Of a DNA stretch of 64,000 nt, positions 17,513 to 26,111 are shown in pieces. Both the position numbers and the translations under genes were made by a program. The notes beneath the pieces are model-generated. The model was not told the DNA's origin and made no database searches. It was given only the letters and a program-made list of their open reading frames with translations. Source of the DNA: JABDGR01 sp964561455. Lineage in GTDB: Bacteria; Verrucomicrobiota; Verrucomicrobiia; Opitutales; JABDGR01. Within the stretch, counting starts at the first letter, position 1; each line of letters begins with the position of its first letter. The stretch is from contig CAZLPS010000007.1 of NCBI GenBank assembly GCA_964561455.1, forward strand, positions 33,217 through 97,216, given 5' to 3'.

Positions 17513-18742
17513 TTATTTTCCCTCCGTCTCGACCCACTTCACGCTGTGGTCGCCGGTGACCGCGACGGTTTCCGGCGGGGAGTTGATTTTGAAATAGGAC
17601 CACGGGCCGGGGATGAACGGGTATTTTTCAATCACGCGCTCGTCAATCTCGACGCCGAGGCCCGGGCCTTTTGGAACGATCAGGTCGCCCTTTTCAATTT
17701 GCAACGGCTCGCGCAGGATGTCGTCCGCCAGTTGAAAGGGATACATGCCGGGGCGGCCGTGGTTGGAGTGGCAGGGATATTCGAGCCATTCCACAACGTC
17801 CTCGGACCAGCAGATGCCAAGGTGCGCGGCGGCGAGGACTTCGAGCAAGGTTCCCCAGCTGTGAAAGGCGAACTTGAGGCCATGCTTGGCCACACCTGCG
17901 AACACGCGCTGGCCCATGGCAAACCCACCCTGGCAGCAAACGTCCATCTGGATGTAGTCTGCGGCATGGGTTTCCATCAAATCGGTGAATCCGGATTCCT
18001 CCTGCTCATGTTCGCCGGTGGCGATGGGTACGAGGTTGGCGGCGCGCAACTTGCGGTAACCGTCATGGTCATCCGGTGGCAAAGGCTCTTCGAGCCAGGT
18101 CGGCTCGTAGGGCGCCATCGCGCCCGCCAGCGCGGTGATTGTCTCTGCCGAATAGCTCTTGTCGCCCATGCGCCACCACGAGTGTGCGTCCACCATCAGG
18201 CCGAATTTCGGGCCCGTCGCCTGGCGCATGAGTCTGACCGTCTCCAAATCCTTCACCGGCCCCAGTGCGGGGCGCATCTTGTAGGCGGAAAAGCCCAGAC
18301 CGGCGATCGCCGCCGCTTCCGCTGCATACTTTTCTGGCGCCATGTACATGCCGGCGCTGCCATAGAGCTTGATGCGGTCGCGTTTCCTTCCCCCGATTAA
18401 TTCCGACAACGGGCAGCCGACCTCTTTGGCCGCCATGTCCATCACGGCGATTTCCACGGCCCGGTAGGTCTTCGTCAGCTCCAAATCCCCCTTAAAGTCA
18501 AACGTCGCCCATTGGCGCGGGTCCTTTCCCACTAAGAAGGGCCGGATGGTGTCCTTAATCTCCTGGGCGGCCCGCTCATGGGCTGGCCCCGGTGCGTAGC
18601 CGGTTTGACCGTTGTCCGCCCGCACGCGAATCAGCATCGCATCGCGTTTCAAAATCGTGCGCTCCCCATTGTAAAAGGGCAACCGCAATGGCTGCGGTAG
18701 CGGGCACGAGAGGAGAATTCCCTGGACGTCGGTGATTTTCAT
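17513..18742 (-). CDS. Mandelate racemase/enolase superfamily acid-sugar dehydratase
   Basis: The 409-residue protein has the capping-domain N-terminus and a TIM barrel with metal ligands LMVDAHSW (Asp), WLEEPLPP (Glu) and IATGEHE (Glu), plus the catalytic HSWG histidine. The usual KxK motif at the end of the second strand reads KMR here, as in some acid-sugar dehydratases of the family. It probably dehydrates a sugar acid to a 2-keto-3-deoxy product, which could feed the kdgD-like dehydratase or a related aldolase. The ATG at 18742 (MKITDVQGILL) is chosen over an upstream in-frame start without homology. Confidence 0.82.
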   Translation of the reverse strand: MKITDVQGILLSCPLPQPLRLPFYNGERTILKRDAMLIRVRADNGQTGYAPGPAHERAAQEIKDTIRPFLVGKDPRQWATFDFKGDLELTKTYRAVEIAVMDMAAKEVGCPLSELIGGRKRDRIKLYGSAGMYMAPEKYAAEAAAIAGLGFSAYKMRPALGPVKDLETVRLMRQATGPKFGLMVDAHSWWRMGDKSYSAETITALAGAMAPYEPTWLEEPLPPDDHDGYRKLRAANLVPIATGEHEQEESGFTDLMETHAADYIQMDVCCQGGFAMGQRVFAGVAKHGLKFAFHSWGTLLEVLAAAHLGICWSEDVVEWLEYPCHSNHGRPGMYPFQLADDILREPLQIEKGDLIVPKGPGLGVEIDERVIEKYPFIPGPWSYFKINSPPETVAVTGDHSVKWVETEGK

Positions 18743-18928
18743 GCAGTGATGGAAAGAATGGGGGTGGCGACGTCGTAGCGCCGGCTGAAGCTGAGCGTTA
18801 TGAATCAAGCCACCGGCAACCCGCTTCAATACCCTGCTTTCCGCTTCACGCACAAGCGAAAAGAAGGCCTGGATAGTCGACTGAAGGTCTTTGCTGATTT
18901 TCTGGCAGATATTCCAGCTTCTCCGCCT

Positions 18929-21127
18929 TCACTTTGGCTGAAATCCCGGCACACCAAACTGCCAAAAGTAAAACGCCATCATGTCCGCATACTCCGCCAG
19001 CACCTGCTGCCGGGTGGACCCAATGCCATGTCCGGCTTCATAATCCACCCGCAGCAATACCAGCGGCGCGCCGGCTTGTTGCAAACGGGCGGCAAATTTC
19101 CCGGGCATCCAGGGCGGCACACGCGGGTCGTTGATGCCTGTTGTCAGCATGGTCGGCGGGTATTTGACGCCGTCTTTGACGTGCAGGTAGGCGTCCATTT
19201 CGAAGAGACCCTTGAAGCCGTCGGGACTCTTGGTCGAGCCGAATTCACCAATGTTGGGCACGCCGTTCGAATCCGTCTCCGCGCGAACCGGGTTGAACAT
19301 GCCCACGTCGCCCACCACCGCGCCAAAGAGGTCCGGTCGTTCCGTCATGGCCCGTCCGACGGTGATTCCGCCGGCACTGCCGCCGTTAATGCCCAGTTTA
19401 GGCGTCGCAGTGAATTTCTGGTCAATGAGCCACTGCGCACAAGCAATGAGATCCTTCCACGTGTTGGGTTTGTTAAGCTTTTGCCCGGCAACATGCCACT
19501 CCTCGCCAAATGCGCCGCCGCCGCGCACATGCGCCACGGCATAGACGCCGCCTTGTTCATACCATGGTTGGTAAATGGGGCTGTAATAAGGGTCGTCAAC
19601 GATTCCATAGGAACCATACGCCTCAAGCAGGCAGGGATTCGAGCCGTCCAATTTGATATTTTTCTTGTGGATGACCGACATGGGCACCATGACGCCGTCT
19701 TGTGCGCGCACCCGCACTTCCTCGGCCACGAGGTCGGCGGGCTGGTCGTAGGGCCCGCGTGGCTGCAAATGGGTGTCGCTGGTCTTATCCGTCACCGGGT
19801 CGTAGGCGTAGTAGCCGCCAACATCAATCCACGACGTCAAATGCATTTTTGCCCCGTCCAGCCGGGAGTTGATGGTCATGTCGCCGAGACTGCCCTTGAG
19901 CGGCAAATCAATTTCGTGCGGCTTCGCGCCCGCCGAATACGCAACGCTTTGCAGGCGCTCAATCCCGCCGTCCAGCAATGTGACATAAATGCCGTCATGG
20001 GCGGAGGCCAGTCCCTGCACCACCGGCTCCCCGGGAGCGATCACCACTTCCGCATGCGTCAAATCCGGTGCGTTCGTTTTTGTGTGCAGGATCTTGAACC
20101 GCGGCGCATCTTTGTGGGTTAGGACGTAGAGATCGTCACCGTGGACCACAAAGCCGGTGACGTCGTCCGTCAAATCAATGAGCTTGCGCCATTCCGGTTT
20201 GCCGGCGTCCAAGGCTGCGTGGCTGGTGACATAGACGATTATCTCCTGCTCCACGCCATCCGCCACAATGCCGTATACATTCGGGTCACCGAATTCCAAA
20301 TCCAGAAACGGTATCTTTTCCGGAGCGATTTTTGGCGCGCCCGGCGCATCGGTGCCAAAAACCACCGGGTCTTGCGCGACATCGGTGCCGAGCCGGTGGA
20401 AGCGAATCTGGCTGTCCACGTAGAGGAGTGTCGGGTCGGCGTTGGCCGGGCGTTTCTTGAGCTGATTATAATAGAAACTGTTCTCGTCATCGCTCCATCC
20501 GACAAACCCAAAGCGGGCCTCGTCAATCACCACGCCCAGGTCCTTGCCAGTCGCCACCTCGAGCACCCGAATAACTGCGTTCTCCGAACCGCCTTGCGAC
20601 ACCCCGATTGCGGCGTACCGGCCATTGGGTGACGGCGCGTAAAAGTTGATTGCCGTCGGCACGCCATCGGTACCCTTCAGCGTATCCGGGTCGAGCAATA
20701 ATTGTTCGGGAGCCGACCAACCGGCCCGCGTGTAAAGCTTGAATTGATTCTCCCCGGCCTTGCGCTCCTCGTAGAAGATCCGCCCCGGCACTTCGAACAC
20801 ATCCGTGACCCGCGCCGGCGCGCCATTGGAGAGTTTCTGCATCTCCGCAAAGAGAACCTGGCGACCAGGAATGCTGTCCAGGACTGACCGGGTGTGTTCC
20901 GCCTGAGACTTGAACCAGGCCTGAACTTGCCGGTCGGTTTTGAAGTTCTCAAAATCGCGAAAACGGTCGTTAATTTCCGTGCCGAAATAGTTGTCGTAGG
21001 CCGGGTTGGGCACGGCCACCAAGGCCGGGGAGGTGGCGGTGGCCGAAGTTGCCGGCGTCCGCGATGCACATGCCGCCAAGGCGGCCAAACTGCAAAGGGA
21101 CAGAAACCAGACGAAGTATTTGCTCAT
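18929..21127 (-). CDS. Prolyl oligopeptidase family serine peptidase (S9A), lipoprotein
   Basis: The 732-residue product has a lipoprotein signal (lipobox LAAC at about residues 17-20), an N-terminal beta-propeller, and a C-terminal alpha/beta hydrolase. The catalytic triad is visible as GGSAGG (Ser), TTGINDPRVPPW (Asp) and EAGHGIGS (His). These enzymes cleave after proline in short peptides. The lipobox predicts attachment to a membrane, probably facing the periplasm. It lies immediately past the terminator that ends the polysaccharide operon and is likely a separate transcription unit. Confidence 0.92.
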   Translation of the reverse strand: MSKYFVWFLSLCSLAALAACASRTPATSATATSPALVAVPNPAYDNYFGTEINDRFRDFENFKTDRQVQAWFKSQAEHTRSVLDSIPGRQVLFAEMQKLSNGAPARVTDVFEVPGRIFYEERKAGENQFKLYTRAGWSAPEQLLLDPDTLKGTDGVPTAINFYAPSPNGRYAAIGVSQGGSENAVIRVLEVATGKDLGVVIDEARFGFVGWSDDENSFYYNQLKKRPANADPTLLYVDSQIRFHRLGTDVAQDPVVFGTDAPGAPKIAPEKIPFLDLEFGDPNVYGIVADGVEQEIIVYVTSHAALDAGKPEWRKLIDLTDDVTGFVVHGDDLYVLTHKDAPRFKILHTKTNAPDLTHAEVVIAPGEPVVQGLASAHDGIYVTLLDGGIERLQSVAYSAGAKPHEIDLPLKGSLGDMTINSRLDGAKMHLTSWIDVGGYYAYDPVTDKTSDTHLQPRGPYDQPADLVAEEVRVRAQDGVMVPMSVIHKKNIKLDGSNPCLLEAYGSYGIVDDPYYSPIYQPWYEQGGVYAVAHVRGGGAFGEEWHVAGQKLNKPNTWKDLIACAQWLIDQKFTATPKLGINGGSAGGITVGRAMTERPDLFGAVVGDVGMFNPVRAETDSNGVPNIGEFGSTKSPDGFKGLFEMDAYLHVKDGVKYPPTMLTTGINDPRVPPWMPGKFAARLQQAGAPLVLLRVDYEAGHGIGSTRQQVLAEYADMMAFYFWQFGVPGFQPK

Positions 21128-21219
21128 GGAAAATGAATGAAACAGGGCTCAACAAACTAAGTTCCCGATGGGTGGGGGACAATCAAAAACGGATGGCCGC
21201 GCCGTGCGCCAGAGAAATG

Positions 21220-21247
21220 AAAAACCCCGCCGGAAATCCGGGCGGGG
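21220..21247 (-). terminator. Intrinsic terminator ending the polysaccharide operon
   Basis: On the minus strand a GC-rich hairpin forms (9-bp stem, CCCCGCC/GGCGGGG core, ATTT loop, one bulged base), followed directly by TTTTT. It lies 27 bp after the stop of the last glycosyltransferase gene and before the prolyl oligopeptidase start. Confidence 0.85.
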
Positions 21248-21273
21248 CGGGGAGCGCAGGAGCGGGTGTTGGC

Positions 21274-22104
21274 TTAACCCGGGGGGGAGGAAGTCCGCTG
21301 CCGGCGGCGCAGTTCGCGGAATTTAATCGCCACCAAATATTCATAGAATCCCAGGTTCGCGGAATGGATGAGGCCGGGTACGCCGTCGAGAAATCCCAGG
21401 CGGAAAAGATAGGCGTGCGCGAACCGGAGCAACGGCCCGAACGGACAGCGTGTCAACAGCGCCTTCAGCACCACATTGCGCTGGCTCGAGTGCTGATGGA
21501 AGAGATTCCCCCAGCGCACGTCCTGGCCCGCGCGTTCGACAGCTTCCAAATCGGAATAGCGGTTGTGTTTTGCGACCCAGTCGTGCCAGCCCTTGCTGTA
21601 GGCAAAATGCAGGTACGGCTCGCGCAGATAGTCCAGTTCGCCCCGCACTTCCCCTTCTTTTTGTCCGTGTCCACGATCCACAAATCGGACGTGGCCTTTG
21701 CGCAGAAGGCGCAACTGCCAGCGGGGAAAGGCGTCAGCATGTTTCAACCAGCGGTCCTCCAGCATGAGTTTCCAGCAGCAGAAGAACCCCGCGCGGTTGG
21801 CCGGGGCCGCCGTGATGGCCGCCTGCACGGCCTGCGCAAATGCCGGCGTGCTCCGCTCATCGGCATCGAGAAAGAGAACCCACTCGTGGCGTGGTTCGCA
21901 ATGGTCCAGCGCCCAGTTGCGCTGTTGCGCAAACGAGGCAAAAATATTTTCCCGCACCCGGACACCCCGTGCGCGCGCCATGGCCACCGTTGTGTCCGTA
22001 CTCCCGGAATCCAGTACGTGCACGTCGTCGCACCAACGCAGTGAGTCCAGGCAGGCGCCGAGATTGAGCGCTTCGTTCTTGGTTAGAATAATGACGGAGA
22101 CCAT
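21274..22104 (-). CDS. Glycosyltransferase family 2 (WaaE/KdtX-like)
   Basis: The 276-residue GT-A protein begins MVSVIILTKNEALNLGACL with the nucleotide-binding DSGSTDTT and the metal-binding DADER (DXD equivalent). The arrangement AQQRNWAL resembles bacterial beta-1,4-glucosyltransferases of the WaaE type acting on lipopolysaccharide cores. Donor and acceptor are inferred only at family level. It is the last gene of the long minus-strand operon, one base after the acetyltransferase stop, with a terminator just downstream. Confidence 0.85.
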   Translation of the reverse strand: MVSVIILTKNEALNLGACLDSLRWCDDVHVLDSGSTDTTVAMARARGVRVRENIFASFAQQRNWALDHCEPRHEWVLFLDADERSTPAFAQAVQAAITAAPANRAGFFCCWKLMLEDRWLKHADAFPRWQLRLLRKGHVRFVDRGHGQKEGEVRGELDYLREPYLHFAYSKGWHDWVAKHNRYSDLEAVERAGQDVRWGNLFHQHSSQRNVVLKALLTRCPFGPLLRFAHAYLFRLGFLDGVPGLIHSANLGFYEYLVAIKFRELRRRQRTSSPPG

Positions 22105-22105
22105 G

Positions 22106-22678
22106 TTAACTTGGCAATTCGCCGGTCACTCGCGCAACGATTGGTCGCGCTGGATTTCCGGCCACTTTCTGGCCCTCGGCCACGTCCCGCGTGACCACCG
22201 CGCCGGCAGCCACAATGGCCTGGCGGCCAATGGTAACCCCCGGCAGGACAATGGCGCGGAGGCCCACAAACGCAAATGGACCAATGATAATGGGCGCCGT
22301 TTGCAAGGAGAGGGCGGGCGACGAGAAATCGTGGGTCCCCGTGCAGAGGTAGGCTTCTTGGGCCACCGTGCAGCCTTCCCGCAGTTCGATGGGGCCCAAA
22401 GCATACGCATGCGCTCCATCGCCCAAACAGGCGCGATCATGCATCGTCAAATTCCACGGATGTGTCACCCGCGCCCGCGGATGTACGAAGGGGCGGCCGG
22501 TAAATCTTGCACCGAAGAGTTGCAGCCATTGCAACCGCCAGGCGTTGCAGGGCTTCGGCGTCCATCGGCAGCATAATGCCCAGCATATTTCCCACAGTTG
22601 CGTGCGGATGCGCTCGCTTCCGGTCCATGGGGTATCGTAAGGAGAGGTCTGAGGGTAAGTGCGGCGCGGGGCGGTCAT
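22106..22678 (-). CDS. Colanic-acid-type acetyltransferase (WcaF-like, LbH fold)
   Basis: The 190-residue protein contains left-handed beta-helix hexapeptides (IGPFAFVGLRAIVLPGVTIG, GRQAIVAAGAVVTRDV) and an N-terminal stretch (SPYDTPWTGSERIRTQLWE) typical of WcaF-type O-acetyltransferases. It would transfer acetyl groups from acetyl-CoA onto sugars of the polysaccharide. The gene overlaps the upstream glycosyltransferase by 4 bp (ATGA), indicating coupled translation. Confidence 0.86.
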   Translation of the reverse strand: MTAPRRTYPQTSPYDTPWTGSERIRTQLWEICWALCCRWTPKPCNAWRLQWLQLFGARFTGRPFVHPRARVTHPWNLTMHDRACLGDGAHAYALGPIELREGCTVAQEAYLCTGTHDFSSPALSLQTAPIIIGPFAFVGLRAIVLPGVTIGRQAIVAAGAVVTRDVAEGQKVAGNPARPIVARVTGELPS

Positions 22679-23820
22679 GGGGAGGGCTTCGTCAGCAGTG
22701 ACTCAAAATCATTCAGGTAGCGGGTGGCAACTTCTTCCACGCGAAAATGTCCGGCGGTTGCCCAAGCGGCCGCCGCAAGCCGGGAGCGCCGGGCGGAGTC
22801 GCCGGCCAGCGTCACCAGCGCCTGAACCAGCCGCTCCCCAGCATTGGGGGCGCGATGATCAAAGACGAGGCCATTCTCGCCATCCCGCATATAATCGTCG
22901 AAGCATTTGAGGTTGGACACAATGCCGGTGGCGCCACCCGCCATGGCCTCAAGTGGGGCCAATGGCAGGGCTTCGCCTTTCTCCGCGACTGATGGATAGA
23001 CAAATATTCGCGCGCGCCGGTTTAGAGCGTGGAGCTTCGCGGTGTCGGCCCCAAACAGTGGGCCCGTCCATTCGACCGTATCACTGACCGGGGCCAAATT
23101 GGCCATCAACCGCGCCTTGTAATTTTCGCCACCGCCGCCTTGGGCCACCGCCCATGGACCGGCCAGCACCAACTTCCAATCGGCCAAAACCCGGCGCACG
23201 TTCGGCTGCTGCCAGGCTTCCACCAGCAAATCAAGGCCTTTTTCCGGATGGATGCGGCCTGCAAAGAACACGATCGGTGCCCGTGCGGCGTCGGGCAGCG
23301 GGTTGGGTTCCCAGGCGCCCTCGGGCAGCGGGTTCGGAAGGGTGCGCACCCGATCGGCTAGTGCCGGACATTGGGTGCGTACTCCGTCGGCGACTACCTC
23401 GGAGACACACTGCAGGCGCGCGGCCCGGCCATAGAAACGAAACTGGCCCTTGGGAAAGCGCGCCACATGAACGTAGACCAAGCCCCGCGAAGGATCGTGT
23501 CGCAACAACGGAAACCAAAACGTGTTGGTGACCATTATGTCGGCGGGTGGGAGCATTCGCGCCGCACGCCGCGAATAAAGCAAATCACGCCATTTAAGCA
23601 ACAGCGATGAAGCCGGCTGGTCAAAGCCGGGCACCCGGACATGGCGGACTCCATGGAGCACCTCGCTCCCGGGCAAGCCATCGCACAACCTCGAAATATG
23701 GGTTACCGCATGCCCCCGCCGCGCGAATTCGCGACCCAGCGCCTGCCAGACTTTTTCCACCGCGCCGCCCCGCAGGGTCGGCACGGGAAAAAACGCGCCT
23801 TGGACAATGGTGATGCGCAT
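22675..23820 (-). CDS. Glycosyltransferase family 4
   Basis: The 381-residue GT-B protein has the GT4 glycine-rich N-terminus (FPVPTLRGGAVEKVWQALG), the donor-site motif VVFFAGRIHPEKGLDLLVEA-like stretch near residue 215, and the E-x7-E motif in GEALPLAPLEAMAGG. It transfers an NDP-activated sugar during polysaccharide assembly; specificity is unknown. The gene precedes the WcaF-like gene with a 4-bp overlap. A 131-bp gap upstream contains 9-bp repeat arrays in opposite orientation. Confidence 0.87.
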   Translation of the reverse strand: MRITIVQGAFFPVPTLRGGAVEKVWQALGREFARRGHAVTHISRLCDGLPGSEVLHGVRHVRVPGFDQPASSLLLKWRDLLYSRRAARMLPPADIMVTNTFWFPLLRHDPSRGLVYVHVARFPKGQFRFYGRAARLQCVSEVVADGVRTQCPALADRVRTLPNPLPEGAWEPNPLPDAARAPIVFFAGRIHPEKGLDLLVEAWQQPNVRRVLADWKLVLAGPWAVAQGGGGENYKARLMANLAPVSDTVEWTGPLFGADTAKLHALNRRARIFVYPSVAEKGEALPLAPLEAMAGGATGIVSNLKCFDDYMRDGENGLVFDHRAPNAGERLVQALVTLAGDSARRSRLAAAAWATAGHFRVEEVATRYLNDFESLLTKPSP

Positions 23821-23838
23821 AAATTAATGAGGTATAAC

Positions 23839-23958
23839 CACGGAGAGCATGGTGAATACGGAGGAGGAATTGTCGAATGCGGATTTAGGATTCCGGCTTG
23901 TAGATAAAGAACGCCCTCCGTGAACTCCATGTTCTCTGTGTTTCAATCCATTTAGTCC
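23839..23958. repeat. Nine-base repeat arrays, inverted pair
   Basis: Three 9-bp units at 23839-23865 (CACGGAGAG, CATGGTGAA, TACGGAGGA) are answered by the reverse-complement type at 23914-23940 (CCCTCCGTG, AACTCCATG, TTCTCTGTG). Two more 9-bp units (TTTCAATCC, ATTTAGTCC) reach 23958 in the same register and run into the 3' end of the glycosyltransferase gene. The two halves could pair in RNA between the two glycosyltransferase cistrons. Confidence 0.65.
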
Positions 23959-25130
23959 ATTCCCTCGAGCACTTCAACCTGCCTGCGGGCGGCAGCTTCG
24001 ATTTGGTAGCGTTTTTGAAAGCAAGCCAGCGCGGCATTGGAAAACCGGGCGCGGTCAGCTGGCGTCCATGCCGCCTGAGCGGCGAGCAGTTCGCGGGTTC
24101 CGGCCACGTCATCGCTGGCGGCCAGGCCCGCGCCGTCGGCCACGACTTCGCGCCAGAGATTGACTGGCTTCGAAATCAGCACCGGTGTGCCCGCCGCCAG
24201 CGCTTCGGCGACAACGTAGCCAAAATTTTCCTGGTGCGACGGCAGCACCAGCGCGTCGGCAGTTTCCAGCGCGGCCCATTTCATCTCGTGGTCAAGCAGT
24301 CCCGCCCAAATTACATCCGTGCCTTCGCGCAAACCGAATTTGATCATCAGCCCGCGGCAGTAGGCGGAGAATTCCGGACGGGTTTCAGGCCCCGCCAGCA
24401 CCAGTGCGGGGGCGGCACCGGTGTTGCGAACGGCTTCGGGATAGGCGGACGCATAAGCCTCCAGCAGCAAGTCGGCGCCTTTTTTGGGGTCAATTCGTCC
24501 GAGAAAAAGCAGAAATTTTCGTGCGGCCAGCACCGGGAATTTTTCCCGCCACGCCTGTGCGCGATCGCCGGGACTCCCATCTGGCAGGGTGACCCCCAGA
24601 GGCGAAATGACACTGCGGGCCTGCCAGGGTTGAAATGAATTCTGCGCCAGCCGCATTTCCTCCTCTGTCGTGAACGCCACCGCCCGGGCGTCACGCAAAA
24701 CTTTGTGTCCACAAAGCTTCCAATAAACCATTTTTTTTCGGTGCTTGGCGGGATAGGCGCGCTGGAACCAGGGATCCAGCATGCCGTGAGGGTAGACGAC
24801 GTAAGGGATTTTGGCACGGAGCGCGAGGTTGCGGACAATGGGGCCGTGGTACTGCCACAAGCCCTCGACGGTCATCACGTCGAAGCGACCGGCATTTTGG
24901 CCCAACCATGCCGCAAACGCCGGACAATATCCGTAGCTCCGGAGAAACTTCGGGCGAAACGCGTGTACACCATACGGCCGACCAGCCAGCCAGAGCGACG
25001 CCGGGTCATCCAAACAGGCGACTTCCACGGAATGCCCCAGCGTAATTTCCGCGCGCGACAGCGCATCCACAGCCGTGGCCACGCCCCCGGCGGCCGGGTC
25101 AAGCGAATGGACAGTTTTTAGGATGCGCAT
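23952..25130 (-). CDS. Glycosyltransferase family 4
   Basis: The 392-residue GT-B protein starts MRILKTVHSLDPAAGGVATA with the GT4 acceptor loop. It has LGRIDPKKGADLLLEAYA in the donor domain near residue 195 and the E-x7-E motif in HQENFGYVVAEALAAG. Closest in style to galactosyl/mannosyl transferases of exopolysaccharide loci, but specificity is not determinable. The last codons (EGMD and stop) overlap a 9-bp repeat array, which may have altered the C-terminus. It lies within the minus-strand operon. Confidence 0.87.
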   Translation of the reverse strand: MRILKTVHSLDPAAGGVATAVDALSRAEITLGHSVEVACLDDPASLWLAGRPYGVHAFRPKFLRSYGYCPAFAAWLGQNAGRFDVMTVEGLWQYHGPIVRNLALRAKIPYVVYPHGMLDPWFQRAYPAKHRKKMVYWKLCGHKVLRDARAVAFTTEEEMRLAQNSFQPWQARSVISPLGVTLPDGSPGDRAQAWREKFPVLAARKFLLFLGRIDPKKGADLLLEAYASAYPEAVRNTGAAPALVLAGPETRPEFSAYCRGLMIKFGLREGTDVIWAGLLDHEMKWAALETADALVLPSHQENFGYVVAEALAAGTPVLISKPVNLWREVVADGAGLAASDDVAGTRELLAAQAAWTPADRARFSNAALACFQKRYQIEAAARRQVEVLEGMD

Positions 25131-25157
25131 TTTGAGCTGGGAAGAAACTTCCAGAAA

Positions 25158-25418
25158 TCATTTAGCGAAGATGATCTTGAGGATCGCAATTGCCTGTTCA
25201 ATTGAATCTGCGTGAAGGCGTTGCGGGGTGGAACTTTGTTCTATTAGGAACGGGCAATTTCCTGACGAGGATTCTAATTGGACCTTTAAGTTATCCCTCT
25301 CAAAAAACCACAATCCGTCGTCATCTGCCCCCGGATGCTTTACCTGCAATTGCCGAACTAGCACATCAGGGCAAATCGCGGTTATTCCCATTATAATATC
25401 TTGGATATCGGCTGCCAT
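25158..25418 (-). CDS. Small hypothetical protein
   Basis: The 86-residue protein (MAADIQDIIMGITAICPDV) is soluble, mildly acidic and has no membrane segment or recognised domain. Its composition looks like a folded protein, with lower GC than its neighbours. It lies between a LbH acyltransferase gene and a glycosyltransferase gene on the same strand, 27 bp upstream of the latter's start and 21 bp from the former. No function is proposed. Confidence 0.5.
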   Translation of the reverse strand: MAADIQDIIMGITAICPDVLVRQLQVKHPGADDDGLWFFERDNLKVQLESSSGNCPFLIEQSSTPQRLHADSIEQAIAILKIIFAK

Positions 25419-25439
25419 AGAATGTTCACAAAAAAAACA

Positions 25440-26111
25440 CTACTCCACAAACCCCACCGCCCGCGTAAAATACCGGTCGTCCTTGTTCAGCTTTTTCACC
25501 GGCTGTGCCGGCACTCCGGCATAAAGCGTGTAGGTTTCCTCGACGGGGTGGGGTAGCACTGCCCCGGCGCCCAAGACGCAGTAGTCCGGCAGCTTCGCCC
25601 CCGGCAGGACGATGCAGCCGGTCCCGACAAAACAATAGGCCCCGATATCCACCGGCTGCGAATGCTGCCGCCCCGCCGCCAGGTCAATGCTGTGCGTCAT
25701 GATTTGTGAGCGAAACCCCGCAACCGTCGTGTGATGCCCAATCGTCACGCGGTTAGTGCAATCAATCAAATGGCGGTTTGTCACCGCACTGTGCGCACCC
25801 AAAATCAACTCGGGCTTTCGTTCCGGTTGATGCGCGAAATGTTTGGACGGCCCGGTCGGAAATCCGGTAATCCAATTCAACTGCGCTATAATCGCGTGCG
25901 GCCCCAATTCCAGTCGTTGCAGTCCTTTCACCACATTCAAGTTCCCGATGCGGGCGCCTTCTCCCAGCTCCACCTGCTCGGCCGCGATCAGCGACAGGCC
26001 AATGCGCGCCGTGGGATGGAGCCGGTAGCCGAGCAGTGATTGCAGCAGCGGTCGTTTTAGAAACCACGGCAGGGGCGCGATCAGGGCGGCGGTAAACAGG
26101 CGGAAATTCAT
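25440..26111 (-). CDS. LbH-fold acyltransferase (hexapeptide repeat)
   Basis: The 223-residue protein has an N-terminal amphipathic or hydrophobic segment (LFTAALIAPLPWFLKRPLL) and then isoleucine-rich hexapeptide turns (ARIGLSLIAAEQVELGEGARIG; DIGAYCFVGTGCIVLPGAKL) of the WbbJ/maltose O-acetyltransferase fold. It likely acetylates a sugar of the polysaccharide or its lipid-linked intermediate. The start ATG overlaps the upstream glycosyltransferase stop by 4 bp. A longer upstream frame lies inside that gene and was rejected. Confidence 0.82.
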   Translation of the reverse strand: MNFRLFTAALIAPLPWFLKRPLLQSLLGYRLHPTARIGLSLIAAEQVELGEGARIGNLNVVKGLQRLELGPHAIIAQLNWITGFPTGPSKHFAHQPERKPELILGAHSAVTNRHLIDCTNRVTIGHHTTVAGFRSQIMTHSIDLAAGRQHSQPVDIGAYCFVGTGCIVLPGAKLPDYCVLGAGAVLPHPVEETYTLYAGVPAQPVKKLNKDDRYFTRAVGFVE

